From Acidobacteriota bacterium (GTDB lineage: Bacteria > Acidobacteriota > Thermoanaerobaculia > Thermoanaerobaculales > Sulfomarinibacteraceae): DNA of 46,195 nucleotides. Below the pieces are notes generated by a model. The model saw nothing but the letters and a program-made list of their open reading frames with translations. It made no database searches and was not told the DNA's origin. Shown here piece after piece: positions 35,813 to 44,350 of the stretch (its first letter is position 1; the number at the start of each line of letters is the position of its first letter). The stretch spans positions 1-46,195 of the forward strand of contig JAADFN010000124.1 in the NCBI GenBank assembly GCA_013152895.1, written 5' to 3'. Position numbers and translations under genes: made by a program.

Positions 35813-36706
35813 ATGGGACTGCCCCAGCTCACCGTTGAGGTTCCCCGTACCTTGGGCGAGGCCCTCGCTCTCTTGCGAGAACGGGGTGAGGGGACCATGC
35901 CCATGGCCGGGGGAACCGACCTCGTGGTGCAACTGAAGCAGGGGACGAAACGCCCGCGGACGATCGTGTGCCTGTCCAAGGTTGCCGAGCTTGCCGGTGT
36001 GCGCGAGACGGAGGATGGATCCATCGCCGTTGGCGGCGGAACCACCATCGCCGCCCTGGAATCCGACACCCTTCTCCTGGAAAGGGCGCCGGGGGTCGTG
36101 GACGCCGCCCGGGGCATGGCCACCGTGCAGGTTCGCAACCGGGCCACCGTGGCCGGCAACCTGGCGACCGCCGCGGCCTGCGCCGACCTCCCACCCATCC
36201 TGACCGCGCTGGGCGGAGTCGTTTCGGTGGCCTCCTCCGGGGGCTCGCGCCGCGTGGCCGTGGAGCGATTCTTCACCGGCGCAAGGACAACGGTCCTCGC
36301 GCCCGGGGAGCTCATCATCGAGGTGATTCTCCCGCCGCGCCAAGCGGGGTCGGGCTCCGCGTACGAGAAACTCGGCTACCGGCGGGGGGCGCAGGTTGCG
36401 GTGGCTTCCGCGGCCGCGAGCCTCGTGCTGGAGGACGGCATCGTCCGCGAGTTGAAGCTCGTGCTGGGCGCCGTGGCGCCCATCCCCCTCGTGGTGCGGG
36501 GGGCGTCGGCACTGGTGGGGCATCCCCCGGAAGGTGACACGCTCGAAGCGGCCTGCTCGGCGGCCGCCCGGGAGTGTCATCCCATCTCCGACATCCGTGG
36601 GAGCGAGGCCTACCGGCGGGCGGTGGTGGCCGTGGCTTCCCGCAGGGCTATCCTGAGGGCGGTTCGCAGGGCGGCGACGGGGACGTCGATGGGAGGCCGC
36701 CCATGA
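35813..36706 (+). CDS. Molybdenum hydroxylase FAD-binding subunit
   Basis: 297-residue FAD subunit of the xanthine-dehydrogenase family, passing electrons between the iron-sulfur clusters and an external carrier. FAD signatures are AGGTDL (32-37) and TVAGNLATAAACADLPP (around 112-128), with the CO_deh_flav_C domain after about 180. In 4-hydroxybenzoyl-CoA reductase this subunit has an insertion holding a four-cysteine [4Fe-4S] cluster beginning near residue 122. Here C123 is present but no insertion or other cysteines follow. The protein thus has the plain hydroxylase form. Its stop overlaps the start of the large subunit (ATGA). Confidence 0.93.
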   Translation: MGLPQLTVEVPRTLGEALALLRERGEGTMPMAGGTDLVVQLKQGTKRPRTIVCLSKVAELAGVRETEDGSIAVGGGTTIAALESDTLLLERAPGVVDAARGMATVQVRNRATVAGNLATAAACADLPPILTALGGVVSVASSGGSRRVAVERFFTGARTTVLAPGELIIEVILPPRQAGSGSAYEKLGYRRGAQVAVASAAASLVLEDGIVRELKLVLGAVAPIPLVVRGASALVGHPPEGDTLEAACSAAARECHPISDIRGSEAYRRAVVAVASRRAILRAVRRAATGTSMGGRP

Positions 36707-39531
36707 GCAAGCGGATGATCACCCTTCGCGTGAACGGAGGAATGGTGGAGGAAGCCGTGGAGGCCAACACCACCCTGCTCTCCTTCCTGCGGGACACGCT
36801 CAACATGACGGGGACCAAGCGGGGCTGCGGCGAAGGAGACTGTGGCGCCTGCACGGTCCTGATGGATGGGGCCCCCGTCAACTCGTGTCTCGTTCTTGCC
36901 GTCGAAGCCGATGGAGCTGCCATCACCACCATCGAGGGGCTGGCCGACAACGGCAAGCTCCATCCCATCCAGCAGGCTTTCGTGGACACCGGCGCCATTC
37001 AATGTGGATTCTGTACGCCGGGAATGATCCTGTCGGCCAAGGCGCTCCTCGACGCCAATCCCGATCCCTCCGACGAAGAGATCCAGCGGGGACTGGCGGG
37101 CAACCTCTGCCGCTGCACGGGCTACGTGCGCATTATCGAGGCGGTCAGGCGGGCGGCTCACCCCGATCGGCCGACCAAGGTCGAAGCCGGGGAAGGCAAC
37201 GGCGACTTCTCCGTTGTTGGCCGGAGCCTGCCCAAGAAGGACGCCCCCGCGAAAGCGTCGGGAAGAGCCGTCTACACGGCCGACATCCGGTTGCCGGGGA
37301 TGCTTCGTGGCAAGATCCTGGGGAGCCCCCATCCCCACGCACGGGTGCTTTCCGTGGATGCTTCCGAGGCCGAGGCTCTTCCCGGCGTGGTCGCCGTCGT
37401 GACGGCCGAGGACTTTCCGGACACGCCCTACGGAGTCAGCCCGGCACGCTACGACGAGCAGGTGCTGGCCCGGGACCGCGTTCGCCATATCGGTGACGAA
37501 ATCGCCGCGGTGGCCGCGGTGGACGAGGAGACCGCCGAGCGGGCCCTGTCCCTGATCAAGGTTGAATACGAGGTGCTCCCCGCCGTCTTCACGGTGGAGG
37601 AGGCCATGGCGGAAGGGGCGCCCAGGCTCCACGACAAGTACCCCGGTAACGTGAACACGGAGATCCACCAGGATTTCGGAGACGTGGAGGCCGCCTTCCG
37701 GGAAGCGTACCTGGTCCGGGAAGACGTGTTCCAGGGTCAGCGGACCATGCAGAACCCCATGGAGCCACACGTCTCCTTGGCGCAGGAAGAACCGGATGGC
37801 CGCATCACGTTGTGGACGGCAAACCAGTCTCCCCACCAGGTGCAGCACCAGATTGCCCGCGTGTTGAAGATGCCGAGGAGCTCCATCCGCCTCATCACGC
37901 CGGCCATGGGCGGCGGCTTCGGCGGCAAGGCCGAGACCACCACCCTGGACTTCTGCGCGGTCGCCCTGGCGCGCAAGGCCGCGCGGCCCGTCCTCATGGA
38001 ATACTCCCGCAAGGAGACCTACCTCCACGGGCGCGGCCGCCACGCCCAGACCGTTCGGTTGAAGACGGGCGTCAAGAAGGACGGCACCATCACGGCGGTC
38101 CACGCGGATATCCTCCTTGAAGGGGGCGCCTACACCTCCTACGGGATCATCACCGCCTACTACTCGGGCGTCATGCTCACCACCCCCTATCGCCTCCCCA
38201 ACTTCCGTTTCGACGGGCGGAGGATCTACACGAACCTGCCGGCGTGCGGGGCGATGCGGGGGAACGGAACGCCCCAGCCCAGATTCGCCTTCGAGAGCCA
38301 ACTGGATCTCATCGCGGCGGACCTGGGGATGGACCCCATCGAGCTGCGGCGCCGAAATGCACTCGGCCCCAACGAGGAGACCATCAACGACCTGGCAATC
38401 ACCTCGTGCGAATTCAAGCGCTGCCTCGACCTCGTGGAGGAGGAATCGGGCTGGCGAGCCAAGTGGGGCAAGCTGCCCCCGGGCAAGGGAATCGGCGTGG
38501 CGTGCGGCTGTTTCGTGTCGGGGGCGGGGTATCCCATCTACAGGGGAGACACGCCCCATTCCTCGGTGATCATCCGCTGGGGCGAGGACGGAGAAACCGC
38601 CACGGTCCTCTCGGGGGCCGCCGATATTGGCCAGGGGTCGGATACGGTTCTCTGCCAGATGGCCGCTGAAGAGCTGGGGCTGCCGTACCGCGACGTGACC
38701 ATCATCTCCACGGACTCGGCCGTCACCCCCTCCGACCTCGGCAGCTACGCCTCCCGCGTCACCTACATGGCGGGCAATGCCGCCCGGGATGCCGCGATAG
38801 ACGCGAGGCGGCAGGTCCTGGCAGCCGTTGCCAAAGCCTGGAAGATCCCGAGTGAATCGGTTTCCTTCGTCAACGGCGTCGTCTCCGCCGAGGGGCGCGA
38901 AGAGACCCTCAGCATCAAGGAGGCGGCCGCCCTTGCTTACCACACGGTGGGTCCCATCGTGGGCAGGGGGACCTATTCCCCGCCGAAGCTGGGTGGCAGC
39001 TTCAAGGGCGCGGCCGTCGGAACATCTCCCGCCTACTCCTTCTGCGCCCAGGTGGCCGAGGTGGAGGTCGACATGGAGACGGGCATCGTGCGCGTGACGG
39101 ACTTTTACGATGCCCACGACTCGGGAACGGTCATCAACCCGATGGCCCTGCACGGCCAGGTGGAGGGCAGCCTTGTCATGGGCATGGGCGAGAGCCTCTT
39201 CGAGGAGGTTGTTCATGCGGACGGGCGAATCGTGAATCCGAACCTGCACGATTACCTCGTGCCCACGGCCATGGACGTGCCCAGGGTCCACTCCCTCATC
39301 GCCGAGTCGTACGACCCCGCTGGCCCGTTCGGCGCCAAGGAAGTGGGCGAAGGCTCCGCGCTGCCCGTCATGGGCGCCGTGGCCAATGCCGTCGCGGACG
39401 CCATCGGGGTCCGTATCACGGAGCTTCCCATCACGCCGGAGAGGGTGCTCAAGGCCCTCGGCAAGCTTCCCGACGAGCCCGGCAAGCCGGGAGCTTCGAT
39501 GTGCTGCCAATGTCGCGAGGAGGAACCCTGA
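36703..39531 (+). CDS. Molybdenum hydroxylase, fused [2Fe-2S] and molybdopterin-binding subunits
   Basis: 942 residues combining two normally separate subunits. Residues 1-160 hold two [2Fe-2S] clusters: C42, C47, C50, C62 (plant-ferredoxin type) and C101, C104, C136, C138. From about 175 is the Mo domain: GGGFGGKAE (403-411), R519 in AMRGNG, DIGQGSD, and the catalytic glutamate E883 in AKEVGEG. The stretch VTPSDLGSYASRVTYMAGNA resembles 4-hydroxybenzoyl-CoA reductase alpha subunits, so dehydroxylation of a hydroxybenzoyl-CoA is plausible. The fusion, the partner lacking the extra [4Fe-4S] site, and YqeB nearby point to a distinct type. The C-terminus ends in an odd CCQC cluster. ATG 36703 overlaps the FAD-subunit stop. 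Confidence 0.92.
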   Translation: MSKRMITLRVNGGMVEEAVEANTTLLSFLRDTLNMTGTKRGCGEGDCGACTVLMDGAPVNSCLVLAVEADGAAITTIEGLADNGKLHPIQQAFVDTGAIQCGFCTPGMILSAKALLDANPDPSDEEIQRGLAGNLCRCTGYVRIIEAVRRAAHPDRPTKVEAGEGNGDFSVVGRSLPKKDAPAKASGRAVYTADIRLPGMLRGKILGSPHPHARVLSVDASEAEALPGVVAVVTAEDFPDTPYGVSPARYDEQVLARDRVRHIGDEIAAVAAVDEETAERALSLIKVEYEVLPAVFTVEEAMAEGAPRLHDKYPGNVNTEIHQDFGDVEAAFREAYLVREDVFQGQRTMQNPMEPHVSLAQEEPDGRITLWTANQSPHQVQHQIARVLKMPRSSIRLITPAMGGGFGGKAETTTLDFCAVALARKAARPVLMEYSRKETYLHGRGRHAQTVRLKTGVKKDGTITAVHADILLEGGAYTSYGIITAYYSGVMLTTPYRLPNFRFDGRRIYTNLPACGAMRGNGTPQPRFAFESQLDLIAADLGMDPIELRRRNALGPNEETINDLAITSCEFKRCLDLVEEESGWRAKWGKLPPGKGIGVACGCFVSGAGYPIYRGDTPHSSVIIRWGEDGETATVLSGAADIGQGSDTVLCQMAAEELGLPYRDVTIISTDSAVTPSDLGSYASRVTYMAGNAARDAAIDARRQVLAAVAKAWKIPSESVSFVNGVVSAEGREETLSIKEAAALAYHTVGPIVGRGTYSPPKLGGSFKGAAVGTSPAYSFCAQVAEVEVDMETGIVRVTDFYDAHDSGTVINPMALHGQVEGSLVMGMGESLFEEVVHADGRIVNPNLHDYLVPTAMDVPRVHSLIAESYDPAGPFGAKEVGEGSALPVMGAVANAVADAIGVRITELPITPERVLKALGKLPDEPGKPGASMCCQCREEEP

Positions 39532-39613
39532 AACCGGGCAGGGGAATGAAGGAACCTGAGAATCGTTTGTTAACGGGGGATTATATGCGTGACGAGACCG
39601 GGAGACAGGTGCC

Positions 39614-40777
39614 ATGAAGCACCAGCGTTTGGATGCCCTGGCCAGGGCGGACAGGGTGCTCAACGACCTGTCCTACGGGTACGTGCAGGATTGGTTGGGA
39701 CGAGGGGCCGACAGGCACGCCGTGGGGTACCTGCCCATCTATGCTCCGAGGGAGATCATCGCCGCCGCCGGGATGATCCCGGTGGGTGTATTCGGCGCGG
39801 GTGACGCTCTGGACATCGTGAAGGGCGATGCGTATTTCCAGTCCTACATCTGCCACATCCCCAGAAGCGTCATCGAAATGGCCCTGGACGGGCGGTTCGC
39901 CACCTTCTCAGCGTTCATCTTTCCCGCCATCTGCGACGTGATTCGGAACCTCTCGGGGATGTGGCAGATGAACTTCCCGGACCAGTACGTCAAGTACCTG
40001 GACTATCCCCAGAACTTCGATCCCGAGGTGGGTGGGCGCTTCTACCGCCGGGAGCTGGAAGACTTGCTGGAGAACCTGGTGCGCATCAGCGGGAGGGAGG
40101 TCAGCGATGCGGAGCTGCACGCCGCCACCGCGCGATATAACGAGAATCGGCGCCTGCTGGACCGCCTCTACGATGCGCGCTCCCGAGCCCCCCACAACTT
40201 CCCCATGTCCGAAGTGTACAGGGTGGTTCGAGCCGGTTCCGTCCTCACCGTGGATGACCACAATCGTCTCATCCTGGATTACCTGGCCGCCGCCGAAGCC
40301 GAGCCCCTTCCAGACCAGGATCGCATCCGCGTCTACCTCGTGGGCGCCTTCTGCGAGCAACCGCCCTTGGGGCTCCTGAAAACCCTTGAACAGGCCGGGT
40401 GCGCCCTGGTCGGTGACGACCTTCTCCTGGGCATGCGCTTCATCCGGGGCGACGTTGCCACCGAGGGGGATCCCCTGGATGCGCTCGTTGCGGCCTACCT
40501 CACCAAGTGCGGGTGGTCTTCGGCGGTGTACGACGGGGACAACCCCCGGGAAGACAAGCTGGTGGAAGACGTCCGGGCCTGCAAGGCGGATGGTGTGATC
40601 TTCTGCTGCCCGAGCTTCTGTGACCCGGCCCTCTTGGACAGGCCCATGCTGCAAAAACGCCTGGATGAGGAGCGTGTGCCGTACGCCAGCTTCCAGTACT
40701 CCGAGAACACGGGGCAGTTCCAGGTGATCCGCGAGCAGGCCGGGACCTTTTCCGACTCCATTAAACTCTGGGAATGA
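39614..40777 (+). CDS. bcrC: Class I benzoyl-CoA reductase subunit C
   Basis: 387 residues, the length of Thauera BcrC. With BcrB it forms the catalytic half that takes two electrons into benzoyl-CoA to give cyclohexa-1,5-diene-1-carbonyl-CoA. Recognisable segments are YLPIYAPREIIAAAGMIPVG, GDAYFQSYICHIPRS and FPAICDVIRNLSGMW. C80, C107 and C336 (with C331/C332 beside it) are the likely iron-sulfur ligands. It is the first of four genes in the order C-B-A-D, 82 bases after the Mo enzyme. That gap has a locally AT-rich patch (GGGGGATTATATG) but no clear promoter. Confidence 0.96.
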   Translation: MKHQRLDALARADRVLNDLSYGYVQDWLGRGADRHAVGYLPIYAPREIIAAAGMIPVGVFGAGDALDIVKGDAYFQSYICHIPRSVIEMALDGRFATFSAFIFPAICDVIRNLSGMWQMNFPDQYVKYLDYPQNFDPEVGGRFYRRELEDLLENLVRISGREVSDAELHAATARYNENRRLLDRLYDARSRAPHNFPMSEVYRVVRAGSVLTVDDHNRLILDYLAAAEAEPLPDQDRIRVYLVGAFCEQPPLGLLKTLEQAGCALVGDDLLLGMRFIRGDVATEGDPLDALVAAYLTKCGWSSAVYDGDNPREDKLVEDVRACKADGVIFCCPSFCDPALLDRPMLQKRLDEERVPYASFQYSENTGQFQVIREQAGTFSDSIKLWE

Positions 40778-40787
40778 AGGAAACTCC

Positions 40788-42077
40788 ATGAGTGAAACCC
40801 CACGCATCGTCAAGGAGAAGAGCATGGTGGTCCAGAAGAAGATGCTGGCCGCCTACTACAAGGGCCTCGCTTCGACTGGAGAAACGGGACAGAAGGTCGT
40901 CTACACCTTCGTTCCGGGCAACCTGACCGAGCTCATCCTCTCCTTCGGCGCCCAGCCCGTCTACCCCGAGATCAATGCGCTCCAGTCCGGCATGCGGAAG
41001 AAGTCGATGGAGTTCATCCGGCAGGCCGAGAAGATGGGGCACTCGGAAGACGTTTGCACTTATGTAAAGTGCGATGTTGGCATGATGCTCAAGGGCAACG
41101 TGGGTCCCACGGGCGAGACGATTCCAGCTCCCGACCTCCTACTCTGCTCCTACACGGGGTGTTTCACCTTCATGAAGTGGTTCGAAAACCTGGCCAAGAT
41201 GTACGATTGCCCGGTGGTCATGCTCCACGTGCCCTACCGCTCCGCGGGAGAGGCGAGCCCGGCCATGGTTCAATACGTGGTCGATCAACTCAGGACCCGG
41301 GTCATCCCGGCGTTGGAGAAGGTCACCGGCAGGCCGTACGACGAGGAGCGGCTGCGGACCATGCTGGGCCTGGCGGCCCAGGCGGAAGACGACATGGTCT
41401 ACTGCTTCGAGAGCGCCAAGAACAGGCCATCTCCCATCGACGGGTACTTCGCGGGGGTGTACTACATCGGTCCCATCTTCACGGCATTCAGGGGCACGGA
41501 GGAATGCGTCACCTACTATCGAAGCCTCCGGGAGGACATCGACGAACGCATCGCCAGGGGTCTCGGCCCCATCACCCCGGAGGGTCAGATCGAGAAGGAG
41601 CAATACCGGCTCGTGGTGGAGGGGCCGCCCAACTGGACCAACTTCCGGGAGTTCTGGAAGCTCTTCTACGACCGGGGCGCGGTCGTCGTGGCTTCCACCT
41701 ACACCAACGTGGGGGGCAGCTACGACCTCGGGTTTCGGCACGATCCCGCCCACCCCCTGGAGACGATGGCCAGGTACTGCATGAGCTGTTATACCAACCT
41801 CAGCCTCCCCCAGAGGACAGCCGTGCTCTCGAACTACGTTCGCGACTACCACGCGGACGGTCTGCTGGTGAACTCCATCAAGTCCTGCAACTCCTTTTCC
41901 GCGGGCCAACTGCAGATGCTCCGGCGCGTGGAGGAGGAGACGGGTGTCCCCGTGGGCTTCATCGAGTCGGACCTCGTTGACCCGCGCTATTTTTCCTACG
42001 CCAACCTGAAGAACAGGCTGGACTCCTTCTTCCAGATGCTGGACCAGAAACTCACACCGGGCGAATCGGACGCCTGA
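40788..42077 (+). CDS. bcrB: Class I benzoyl-CoA reductase subunit B
   Basis: 429-residue partner of BcrC. C90 and C95 (DVCTYVKCDVG) and C367 (SIKSCNSFS) are the probable cluster ligands. Other typical segments are LLLCSYTGCFTFMKWFENL and VVVASTYTNVGGSYD. It begins 10 bases after bcrC with AAGGA upstream and belongs to the same transcript. Compared with the single BcrB/HgdB-like protein at 24653, it has the extra cysteines expected of a true heterodimeric benzoyl-CoA reductase and fewer departures at the cluster site. Confidence 0.96.
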   Translation: MSETPRIVKEKSMVVQKKMLAAYYKGLASTGETGQKVVYTFVPGNLTELILSFGAQPVYPEINALQSGMRKKSMEFIRQAEKMGHSEDVCTYVKCDVGMMLKGNVGPTGETIPAPDLLLCSYTGCFTFMKWFENLAKMYDCPVVMLHVPYRSAGEASPAMVQYVVDQLRTRVIPALEKVTGRPYDEERLRTMLGLAAQAEDDMVYCFESAKNRPSPIDGYFAGVYYIGPIFTAFRGTEECVTYYRSLREDIDERIARGLGPITPEGQIEKEQYRLVVEGPPNWTNFREFWKLFYDRGAVVVASTYTNVGGSYDLGFRHDPAHPLETMARYCMSCYTNLSLPQRTAVLSNYVRDYHADGLLVNSIKSCNSFSAGQLQMLRRVEEETGVPVGFIESDLVDPRYFSYANLKNRLDSFFQMLDQKLTPGESDA

Positions 42078-42096
42078 GGGACGGAGGCGAGCAACC

Positions 42097-43491
42097 ATGG
42101 ACCTGTACCTCGGCATCGATCTGGGCTCGACGACCTCCAAGGCGGTGGCCGTGGGGGAGGATGGGAGAATCCTGGGACGGGGAATCACCAACACGCGAAG
42201 CAACTACCGGGTGGCCTCGGATATCGCCCGGGAGGAGGCGCTGCACAACGCCCGTTTCGCCCACCTCGCCCGGGCCATGGAATCACGGGGGTATCCCGCT
42301 TCGCGGCACGAGGCGATCTACTCCGACCTCGCCCTCCACTTCCGTCTGGAGGGCTACCTGAAGAGGCTGGATGCCCTGGCGAGGGAATGCGAGCGGACCA
42401 ACGCCGCACTTTCCCCGGAAGAAGCCGTGCCGGGGGAGTGCCTGGCCGAGGTCTTCGAGATCCTGAGGAGGGAAGCACCGGCTACATTCGATCGCCAGGC
42501 CAGGAACGACAGCTCCAAGTTCTTTCGGGACATCGCCGGTACGGCCTTCGCCGACGCCGCGGAGGAGGTGTCCACCCGGTGGAAGCTCTCCTCGGAGCCG
42601 CTCGTGGCCATCTACGAGCGGTCCATCGTGCCGGCCGAGAACGATCGGATCGAAATGGACTTCGGAAGGAGCCTGACCTCCGCGTGCGCCCGCACCCTGG
42701 AGAACCACCCCGAGGAGCGGGAGAACAGCGGCTTTGTCAAAGCACTTGAAGATGCGACGAAGCAGGCGGTGGCACTGGACCTGGTGACGAAGGACATGGT
42801 GGGGACCGGGTACGGCCGCCAGCTCCTTCCCTTCCCGGAGGAAAGCATCCGGTCCGAGATTCTCTGCCACGGCCTGGGCGCCCACCGGATATTTCCCGAG
42901 ACACGGACGGTACTGGACATCGGGGGACAGGACACGAAGGCTATCCAGGTCAACGGTGAAGGCGTGGTCACCTCGTTTCACATGAACGACCGGTGCGCCG
43001 CGGGGTGTGGCCGGTACCTCGGCTACATCGCCGACGAGCTGGCCATCAGCGTGAAGGACCTGGGTCCCCTGGCCTGCAAGGCCGACAAGACCATCCGTAT
43101 CTCTTCCACCTGCACGGTCTTCGCGGGGGCAGAGCTGAGGGATCTCCTGAACTTGGGCGAAAAGAGGGAGAACATCCTCGCTGGCCTTCACCGGGCCATC
43201 GTTCTCAGGGCCTTTTCGCTGCTCGCACGATCCGGCGGCGTCCACAACGAGTTCACCTTCACCGGGGGAGTCGCCAAGAACGTGGCCGTGGTGCAGTATA
43301 CCCAGGAGATGGTGCGCAGGAACTACGGCGCCATCACCATGAACGTCCACCCGGATTCCATCTACATGGGTGCGCTGGGCGCTGCCCTCTTTGCGCTGAG
43401 GGCGGCTCGAGGAGAATCCCTGCCGGCGGCCGGCGTCGCCGAGCCGGACAGGTCAACCCGGGGAGCCCGCCGCATGGAGATCAAGGCATGA
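42097..43491 (+). CDS. bcrA: Class I benzoyl-CoA reductase ATPase subunit A
   Basis: 464-residue ASKHA ATPase. With BcrD it holds one [4Fe-4S] cluster between subunits and couples hydrolysis of two ATP to electron delivery into BcrCB. Phosphate motifs: GIDLGSTTSKAVAV near the N-terminus and VLDIGGQDTKAIQ near 275. Cluster cysteines: C300 (RCAAGCG) and C339 (SSTCTVF), 39 apart. An insertion of roughly 190 residues between the two phosphate motifs distinguishes the large BcrA-type from the small BcrD-type subunit. The electron donor should be reduced ferredoxin. Its stop overlaps the bcrD start. Confidence 0.96.
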   Translation: MDLYLGIDLGSTTSKAVAVGEDGRILGRGITNTRSNYRVASDIAREEALHNARFAHLARAMESRGYPASRHEAIYSDLALHFRLEGYLKRLDALARECERTNAALSPEEAVPGECLAEVFEILRREAPATFDRQARNDSSKFFRDIAGTAFADAAEEVSTRWKLSSEPLVAIYERSIVPAENDRIEMDFGRSLTSACARTLENHPEERENSGFVKALEDATKQAVALDLVTKDMVGTGYGRQLLPFPEESIRSEILCHGLGAHRIFPETRTVLDIGGQDTKAIQVNGEGVVTSFHMNDRCAAGCGRYLGYIADELAISVKDLGPLACKADKTIRISSTCTVFAGAELRDLLNLGEKRENILAGLHRAIVLRAFSLLARSGGVHNEFTFTGGVAKNVAVVQYTQEMVRRNYGAITMNVHPDSIYMGALGAALFALRAARGESLPAAGVAEPDRSTRGARRMEIKA

Positions 43492-44336
43492 ACCGGACCG
43501 ATGTGTACACCATGGGCGTGGACGTGGGTGCCAGCTCCGTGAAGACCGTGCTCATGAGCTACGGGTCCGGAGAGCACCCGGAGATTCTCTTCAAGGACTG
43601 CCGCAGGATGCGCCGGCGGAACCCCTCGGTCGTCGCTGACGAAAGCATGGAGGACGCCCTCTCCGTGGCGGGCCTCGAGCTCAAGGACATCGCCTACGTG
43701 GCGAGCACGGGCGAGGGGGAGATGGTGAAGCGCAAGCGGGGCCACTTCTACAGCATGACGACCCATGCCAAGGGGGCAGCCTTCCTGGTACCGGCGGCGA
43801 GGGCGGTCCTGGACCTGGGCGCCCTGCACGCGCGGGCGATGAAGATCAACGACGAGGCCCGGGTCCTGTCCTACCGGATGACGGGCCAGTGTGCTTCCGG
43901 CTCGGGGCAGTTCATCGAGAACATCACCCGGTACCTGGGCGTGAGCCTCAGCGAGGTCGGGGCCCTGTCCCTCCAGTCTGATCACCCCGAACGGGCGTCC
44001 TCCATCTGCGCCGTGCTGGCCGAAACGGACGTGATCAACATGGTGTCCCGGGGAGTCTCGACGCCCGACATCATCCGCGGTATCCACGAGTCCATCGCGC
44101 AGCGGTTGGTCAAGCTGCTCTCGGCCCTCAAGGCCGATTCACCCCTGGTGCTCACGGGTGGGCTGTCCCGTGACGCGGGAATGGTCGAGGTGATCCGAAG
44201 AAAGGTTGCGGAGGACGACCTTGGCTTGACGGTTCTCACCCACCCGGACGCCATCTATGCGGGCGCCCTGGGCGCCGCCCTCTGGGCCGGCTGGCGGCAC
44301 TTCAAGCTCCAGGAGAAAGCGTCCGCCGCGTCCTGA
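43488..44336 (+). CDS. bcrD: Class I benzoyl-CoA reductase ATPase subunit D
   Basis: 282 residues, the same length as I recall for Thauera BcrD. Motifs: MGVDVGASSVKTVLM, then AVLDLGALHARAMK at the second phosphate site. The cluster cysteines C135 (QCASGSG) and C174 (SSICAVL) are 39 apart. The second phosphate motif reads DLGALHAR where most activators have DIGGQDxK, as is common in BcrD. The ATG overlaps the bcrA stop (ATGA). It is the last gene of the plus-strand block, with only 14 bases to the convergent small winged-helix gene. Confidence 0.96.
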   Translation: MNRTDVYTMGVDVGASSVKTVLMSYGSGEHPEILFKDCRRMRRRNPSVVADESMEDALSVAGLELKDIAYVASTGEGEMVKRKRGHFYSMTTHAKGAAFLVPAARAVLDLGALHARAMKINDEARVLSYRMTGQCASGSGQFIENITRYLGVSLSEVGALSLQSDHPERASSICAVLAETDVINMVSRGVSTPDIIRGIHESIAQRLVKLLSALKADSPLVLTGGLSRDAGMVEVIRRKVAEDDLGLTVLTHPDAIYAGALGAALWAGWRHFKLQEKASAAS

Positions 44337-44350
44337 CCAGCCTCGCGGGC

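Noticed and set aside
36703-39531. Selenocysteine (in-frame TGA) in the Mo subunit
   Set aside because: The frame has no internal TGA. Any selenium would be a cofactor ligand, not an encoded residue.
36610-39663. A 1,017-codon open frame on the minus strand opposite the molybdenum hydroxylase
   Set aside because: Same reason: it is the shadow of a conserved gene, with no recognisable motif or ribosome-binding site.
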